From Mesostigma viride (lineage: Eukaryota > Streptophyta > Mesostigmatophyceae > Mesostigmatales > Mesostigmataceae): 64,000 nt of DNA. The stretch lies in the NCBI GenBank assembly GCA_009746045.1, contig RPFO01000078.1, positions 1,459,107-1,523,106 of the forward strand, written 5' to 3'. A model generated the notes under the pieces. It had not been told where the DNA came from, ran no database searches, and saw only the letters and a list, made by a program, of their open reading frames with translations. The translations under genes were made by a program, and so were the position numbers. Below are positions 58,566 through 64,000 of this stretch, one piece after another; positions within the stretch are counted from its first letter, which is position 1; the number at the start of each line of letters is the position of its first letter.

Positions 58566-58645
58566 TTAAACATGGCCGAGAGTGATTGCATCATCCTTCT
58601 TGGCGACATCGGTCTTGACGACGTCGATGGGGAAGACGGCAGCAC
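58566..58645 (-). CDS. Probable terminal exon of an unidentified protein
   Basis: A CACATGCAG acceptor at 58646 is followed by 25 codons with strongly GC-biased third positions (FPIDVVKTDVAKKDDAITLG) and a TAA at 58566. The exon needs a phase-1 predecessor. The 8-bp satellite upstream would lie in the intron. The protein is not recognised. Reading in phase 0 would give a Ser/Pro-rich tail instead, running to 58526. Confidence 0.4.
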
Positions 58646-58829
58646 CTGCATGTGAACAAAAGAATCCATGAACTGTGGCATCCAAAGGCAACAACATATT
58701 AGCATCCCATTGAACACGAAGCCACGCTGACCCGGCCATCCAGCCGCCCACGCAGCCACAGAGCCAGCCAGCCACGCAGTGACGCACCCACCCAGCCACA
58801 CATCCACGCATCCACGCACCCGGCACCCA

Positions 58830-60350
58830 CCCCCCCCCCAGCCAGCCACGCAGCCACGCAGCCACGCAGCCACGCAGCAGCGCAGCCACGCAGCCACACA
58901 GCCACGCACCCTCCTTTCCAGCCACGCAGCCACGCAGCCACGCAGCCACGCAGCCACGCAGCCACGCAGCCACGCAGCCACGCAGCCACGCAGCCACGCA
59001 GCCACGCAGCCACGCAGCCACGCAGCAGCGCAGCTACGCAGCCACACAGCCACGCACCCTCCTTTCCAGCCAAGCAGCCACGCAGCCACGCAGCCACGCA
59101 GCCACGCAGCAGCGCAGCCACGCAGCCACACAGCCACGCACCCTCCTTTCCAGCCACGCAGCCACGCAGCCACGCAGCCACGCAGCCACGCAGCCACGCA
59201 GCCACGCAGCCACGCAGCCACGCAGCCACGCAGCCACGCAGCCACGCAGCCACGCAGCTACGCAGCCACACAGCCACGCACCCTCCTTTCCAGCCAAGCA
59301 GCCACGCAGCCACGCAGCCACGCAGCCACGCAGCCACGCAGCCACGCAGCAGCGCAGCCACGCAGCCACACAGCCACGCACCCTCCTTTCCAGCCACGCA
59401 GCCACGCAGCCACGCAGCAGCGCAGCCACGCAGCCACACAGCCACGCACCCTCCTTTCCAGCCAAGCAGCCACGCAGCCACGCAGCCACGCAGCCACGCA
59501 GCCACGCAGCAGCGCAGCCACGCAGCCACGCAGCCACACAGCCACGCAGCCACGCAGCCACGCAGCAGCGCAGCCACGCAGCCACGCAGCCACGCAGCCA
59601 CGCAGCAGCGCAGCCACGCAGCCACACAGCCACGCACCCTCCTTTCCAGCCACGCAGCCACGCAGCCACGCAGCCACGCAGCAGCGCAGCCACGCAGCCA
59701 CACAGCCACGCACCCTCCTTTCCAGCCAAGCAGCCACGCAGCCACGCAGCAGCGCAGCCACGCAGCCACACAGCCACGCACCCTCCTTTCCAGCCAAGCA
59801 GCCACGCAGCCACGCAGCCACGCAGCAGCGCAGCCACGCAGCCACACAGCCACGCAGCCACGCAGCCACGCAGCAGCGCAGCCACGCAGCCACGCAGCAG
59901 CGCAGCCACGCAGCCACACAGCCACGCACCCTCCTTTCCAGCCACGCAGCCACGCAGCCACGCAGCCACGCAGCCACGCAGCCACGCAGCCACGCAGCAG
60001 CGCAGCCACGCAGCCACACAGCCACGCACCCTCCTTTCCAGCCAAGCAGCCACGCAGCCACACAGCCACGCACCCTCCTTTCCAGCCACGCAGCCACGCA
60101 GCCACGCAGCCACGCAGCCACACAGCCACGCAGCCACGCAGCCACGCAGCCACGCAGCCACGCAGCAGCGCAGCCACGCAGCCACGCAGCAGCGCAGCCA
60201 CGCAGCCACACAGCCACGCACCCTCCTTTCCAGCCAAGCAGCCACGCAGCCACGCAGCAGCGCAGCCACGCAGCCACGCAGCCACGCAGCAGCGCAGCCA
60301 CGCAGCCACACAGCCACGCACCCTCCTTTCCAGCCAAGCAGCCACGCAGT
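58830..60350. repeat. GCAGCCAC 8-bp satellite with higher-order units
   Basis: About 1.5 kb of the octamer GCAGCCAC with variants (GCAGCAGC, ACAGCCAC), punctuated some fourteen times by a CACCCTCCTTTCCAGCCA block. All six frames stay open for hundreds of codons, so none is taken as coding. A C-rich run follows at 60365-60400. Confidence 0.96.
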
Positions 60351-60409
60351 CACACAGTCAAATCCCCCCTACCCCCCCCCCCCCCACCCCCCCCCACCCA
60401 CCCACTCAA

Positions 60410-60560
60410 CACTACACGAATGACTCACAAAGAACTGCTGCACCACCGATGATCCCTGCGGGAACTGCTCTGCTGCCGACGGTCCCTGCGAAAACTGCTG
60501 CAGTGCCGACAATGCCTGTGGAAACTGCGACATTGCCGACGCTGCCTGCGGGAACTGAAG

Positions 60561-60635
<75 letters not shown>

Positions 60636-60672
60636 AGTTGTTGCTGCAGTTGCTGCTGCAGTTGCTGCTGCA

Positions 60673-60711
<39 letters not shown>

Positions 60712-61059
60712 GCTGGACCACTTGTTTCTGCACCTCTTGACGCAGCTGCAAACCAAGCTCTTCAACCTTCTTGCTTTGGTTCTCCATAGCTCGTTGCATC
60801 TCTCTCATCGTCTGTTCCACGCCCACCAGTACGGGGGTCGGCGGCGGCAGCGGCTGGGTACGCTCTGGCTGGGTGCGCTCTGGCTGCCGTGCAGGACCTT
60901 GCCACATCGGCCGGCGCATTGGTGGTTTGCACCGGCCAAAAAATCTACTTTCATGGCACCAGATTTCTTTCCTAGCACCCATTTTCTACAATCGTCCCCG
61001 GCATAACACAAATCAATCAATTCGTCCATGTCATCGCTTCGGCTATCAGCATCGGGCAT
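60410..61059 (-). CDS. Uncertain Gln-rich coiled-coil ORF
   Basis: On the minus strand a frame from about 60982 reads MQRAMENQSKKVEELGLQLR, a likely coiled coil, into about 45 residues of Gln (CAG tract 60563-60715). A 30-bp repeat follows, four copies at 60430-60560. In one alternative frame it reads QFPQAxSAxx with synonymous changes between copies. An upstream frame from an ATG at 61059 (MPDADSRSDDMDELIDLCYA) would need a splice or frameshift near 60960 to join. A GTGAGT donor-like site lies at about 60428. Not recognised; a gene is plausible but its structure is unresolved. Confidence 0.35.
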
Positions 61060-61199
61060 AGTTCCCGTGGCTAGTGCCCATCATTCTTTCCACCTTGAGC
61101 GGGGCGAAGTCACGAATTCAAGCGCGAAGTGCATTTGAATCAAGCGGGAACTGGGTGACACTGCTTGAAGACGTGCAGCTCCAAGGCATGCAAATGATG

Positions 61200-62400
61200 C
61201 AATGTATGAAAGATACGATACGCAAAGTTCAGGTGTTCAGGTGAAGCCGTGAAGACGTGGTGAAGACAGGTGAAGACGCGGTGAAGACGTGAAGCCGTGA
61301 AGCCGTGAAGACGTGGTGAAGACAGGTGAAGACGCGGTGAAGACGTGAAGACGTGAAGACGTGAAGACGTGAAGACGTGAAGACGTGAAGACACGATACG
61401 GCAAGTTCAGGTGAAGTTCAGGTGTTCAGGTGAAGCCGTGAAGACGTGAAGACGTGAAGCCGTGAAGACGTGGTGAAGACAGGTGAAGACGCGGTGAAGA
61501 CGTGAAGACGTGAAGACGTGAAGACGTGAAGACACGATACGGCAAGTTCAGGTGAAGTTCAGGTGTTCAGGTGAAGCCGTGAAGACGTGAAGCCGTGAAG
61601 CCGTGAAGACGTGGTGAAGACAGGTGAAGACGCGGTGAAGACGTGAAGACGTGAAGACGTGAAGACGTGAAGACGTGAAGACGTGAAGACACGATACGGC
61701 AAGTTCAGGTGAAGTTCAGGTGTTCAGGTGAAGCCGTGAAGACGTGAAGCCGTGAAGCCGTGAAGACGTGGTGAAGACAGGTGAAGACGCGGTGAAGACG
61801 TGAAGACGTGAAGACGTGAAGACGTGAAGACGTGAAGACGTGAAGACACGATACGGCAAGTTCAGGTGAAGTTCAGGTGTTCAGGTGAAGCCGTGAAGAC
61901 GTGAAGACGTGAAGCCGTGAAGACGTGGTGAAGACAGGTGAAGACGCGGTGAAGACGTGAAGACGTGAAGACGTGAAGACGTGAAGACACGATACGGCAA
62001 GTTCAGGTGAAGTTCAGGTGTTCAGGTGAAGCCGTGAAGACGTGAAGCCGTGAAGCCGTGAAGACGTGGTGAAGACAGGTGAAGACGCGGTGAAGACGTG
62101 AAGACGTGAAGACGTGAAGACGTGAAGACGTGAAGACACGATACGGCAAGTTCAGGTGAAGTTCAGGTGTTCAGGTGAAGCCGTGAAGACGTGAAGACGC
62201 GAAGACGTGAAGACGTGGTGAAGACAGGTGAAGACGCGGTGAAGACGTGAAGACGTGAAGACGTGCATGCAAGGTATCAAAGATACGATACGCCGCAAGT
62301 TCAGGTGAAGTCGTGAAGACGTGAAGACGTGAAGACGTGAAGACGTGAAGACGTGAAGACGTGAAGACGTGAAGACGTGAAGACGTGAAGACCAGGACTG
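61200..62400. repeat. GTGAAGAC minisatellite with higher-order periodicity
   Basis: A base unit of 9-10 bp (GAAGACGT/GAAGCCGT) is organised into higher-order units of about 145-165 bp. Each is marked by GATACGGCAAGTTCAGGTGA (61388, 61537, 61692, 61852, 61990, 62139). Seven or so higher-order copies are visible. Confidence 0.95.
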
Positions 62401-62489
62401 TCACGTGAAGACTGGGACGTGAAGGCAAGTTGCAGCACTCGGCCGCTGCAGTCGCACGCAGGTAGAAACGAGTATTGCTGCTTGAATCT

Positions 62490-62790
62490 GTCAAGACCCC
62501 ATCGAATGTAAAACAGGTTTTTCGTAAAGAAATCCGATTTGTGGGCGGGCTTTACATATTGCTTCTGTCCAAGCACTACCGGATGTAAAACAGTATACTT
62601 CTTGAAGAAATAAGTTGGGGCTTTGTTGGGCGTCACATTTGACCGGTGGGCGGAGTTTCCTGCTTCTGTGAAGGCGCCATCGAATGTAGATCAGTAGATT
62701 TTCTAAAGAAATCTGAGTTGTGGGCGGGGCCTTTATTGCTTGTGTCCATCCACCACCGGATGTAGAACAGTAGACTTATTGAAGGTGAAT
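62490..62790. repeat. Diverged tandem units of about 80 bp
   Basis: Four units each begin with GAATGTA or GGATGTA, then AACAG/ATCAG, a TAAAGAAAT or TTGAAGAAAT stretch and GTGGGCGG. The last is cut at about 62782. It lies upstream of the CFAP299 exon, probably in its intron. Confidence 0.75.
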
Positions 62791-62925
62791 CACGATACAA
62801 CAGCTGTAGTTGACAACATCATGACCGGCACATCTTTCCCCCACCGCTGCTCAACCCGGTCCCCCCCAAACTCCTCCACACTTGCCCACCTTTCCACCCT
62901 CCTCCACGGCCCGTTGTGTTTGCAG

Positions 62926-63697
62926 GCGTTGGCACAAAGGGAGGAGGCCGTGCGAGCCGGGAAACTCACGGTATGGTTTGATTTCTAGTTTTGTATTAGG
63001 ACCCTAGGGTAGCTATGTTATATAGGCATGTCTGACAGCATAGCTCACCATTTCATTACCATGGGATGCTGAGCATACCATTTCCAGAGATATCAGTCAC
63101 TCTTCGCAGTTGACAAGTCAGAGAAAGCAATCAAGTGCAGCGTTCACAACTCTTGCCGCTCGTAACCTTTTGTCTGCCCGGTTTGGCAGCTCCCTGTCTT
63201 TGCTTTCTCTCGTATTTCTTTCTTTTGTCTCTTTTCTACATCTTTCTTTGCTAATTCTTGAATATATGATGCTATTGTAGCATCCTTCTAGCGCGGATCG
63301 CTCTTAATATCCTTCTCGCGCACGTTTCCTCGCTTTTTCTCATGTAAGAGCGTCTTCCCTGCCCATGCAGCGTGTACCTGGTGTGTGTGGCTCTGCCTTG
63401 CCAATCACAACTGACCGACATGCTGGTCAGGCACTGCAGGTCGTTGCCCTTGCGTGTGTGAACCTGCTGTTTTGGCTGTTCCCATGGCCGCTGCGTGTGT
63501 CCGTGAATGATACCATGGGAGGGAGACTTCTCCCATGGGTCCCCTTCGCTGACACTCGTGATGTAGGTTCGCGTCGACTTGTTTCTCTCACTGTGCCCAT
63601 ATTGGCCTCGCACGGCTTTGTCTCTCATTCCTTGTTTGCATGCGGCGGCGTGTAGACCATCATCTTAATCCGAGACCGCAACAGCAAGGGCCAGGAG
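62926..63697 (+). CDS. CFAP299: Cilia/flagella-associated protein 299, two internal exons
   Basis: Exon 62926-62970 (acceptor TTTGCAG, donor GTATGG) encodes ALAQREEAVRAGKLT. Exon 63656-63697 (acceptor TGTAG, donor GTGAGT) encodes TIILIRDRNSKGQE. Both are in phase 0 and join into the most conserved stretch of CFAP299 (C4orf22; human counterpart around AMREEDNRSGKL and FIRDRNSHGQE). The protein is conserved in organisms with motile cilia. The N-terminal exons were not found upstream; they may lie beyond the satellites or be too diverged to see. The C-terminal exons lie past the window end. Confidence 0.8.
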
Positions 63698-64000
63698 GTG
63701 AGTAATTGCTGAGGGCATGGCTCCTATCCCTTGATGAGTCTAGCGCCATGTACCACCCTCTATGCCTGCATATAGGTGACGCATTGAAAATGCAAGCATC
63801 TTACTAGAAGTAGCACGGGCCTCCGAGGTGAGATTTTGCGCAGGCCTCATGATCCCAATGGACCTGCGAAGCGCATGGCGCGCATGGGCGGCCGGCCGGC
63901 GCAGCTGGCATGCGGCGGGGCGGGGCTGTCGACGGGCGGCGGGGCAGGGCCGTCGGCGCGCGGGGGGCCAGCGGCGCTGCCGGTGCGCGCGGGCGGCGGG
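63698..64000 (+). other. Start of next CFAP299 intron
   Basis: Begins with GTGAGTAATTGC. At 63813-63843 a CGGGCCTCCGAGGTGAGATT block resembles the preceding exon end and donor (GGGCCAGGAGGTGAGTAATT). The last 120 bp are GC-rich GGCGGGGC-type repeats. No further exon is recognised. Confidence 0.55.

Noticed and set aside
58700-60450. Open frames of up to 557 codons on both strands over the GCAGCCAC satellite
   Set aside because: All six frames are open because of the octamer; no start context, domain or codon bias supports translation.

Overview
The window is nuclear DNA of a eukaryote, most likely a flagellated green alga. Evidence: spliced genes with GT-AG introns, an EGF/exostosin glycosyltransferase of the kind expanded in chlorophytes, a cilia/flagella protein (CFAP299), a plant-type mitochondrial ATP synthase epsilon subunit, several non-LTR retrotransposon families, a short interstitial TTTAGGG run, and a very heavy load of micro- and minisatellites. 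Retention of the WASH subunit strumpellin, which land plants lack, fits a flagellated alga that still remodels endosomes or feeds by phagocytosis. The species cannot be named from the sequence alone.

Layout. 1-1.5 kb: truncated LINE ends. 1.5-8.1 kb (minus): a three-exon EGF/exostosin gene with a polyglutamine tract. 8.7-14.5 kb: an inverted-repeat element, a 3' fragment of an L1-like LINE, and a decayed RTE-like LINE. 14.6-20.1 kb: six 5'-truncated copies of one endonuclease-encoding LINE family, mostly in alternating orientations, joined end to end at TA-rich junctions. 20.1-22 kb: SINE and LINE ends. 22.1-43.6 kb (minus): a complete 20-exon strumpellin gene (WASHC5); all exon phases agree and sum to 1,280 codons plus stop. 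44.6-49.4 kb (plus): glutathionyl-hydroquinone reductase, divergent from WASHC5 across a shared 1-kb upstream region. 49.8-50.9 kb: a LINE fragment and tetranucleotide arrays. 51.9-52.2 kb (minus): ATP synthase epsilon. 52.4-55.9 kb: a frameshifted L1-like LINE bracketed by a perfect 25-bp inverted repeat. 56-57.8 kb: a giant (GTT)n array. 58.5-62.8 kb: 8-bp satellite, a Gln-rich ORF and a higher-order minisatellite. 62.9 kb to the end (plus): two exons of CFAP299.

The most unusual signal is in the introns. Just downstream of many exons the intron holds diverged tandem copies of that exon's own 3' end together with its 5' splice site. I see this in about eleven of nineteen WASHC5 introns, as a clean 36-bp array in the reductase gene on the other strand, and once in CFAP299. 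It suggests that introns here grow by reiterating the exon/donor junction. The genes themselves are unrelated housekeeping and flagellar genes and form no operon or shared pathway.
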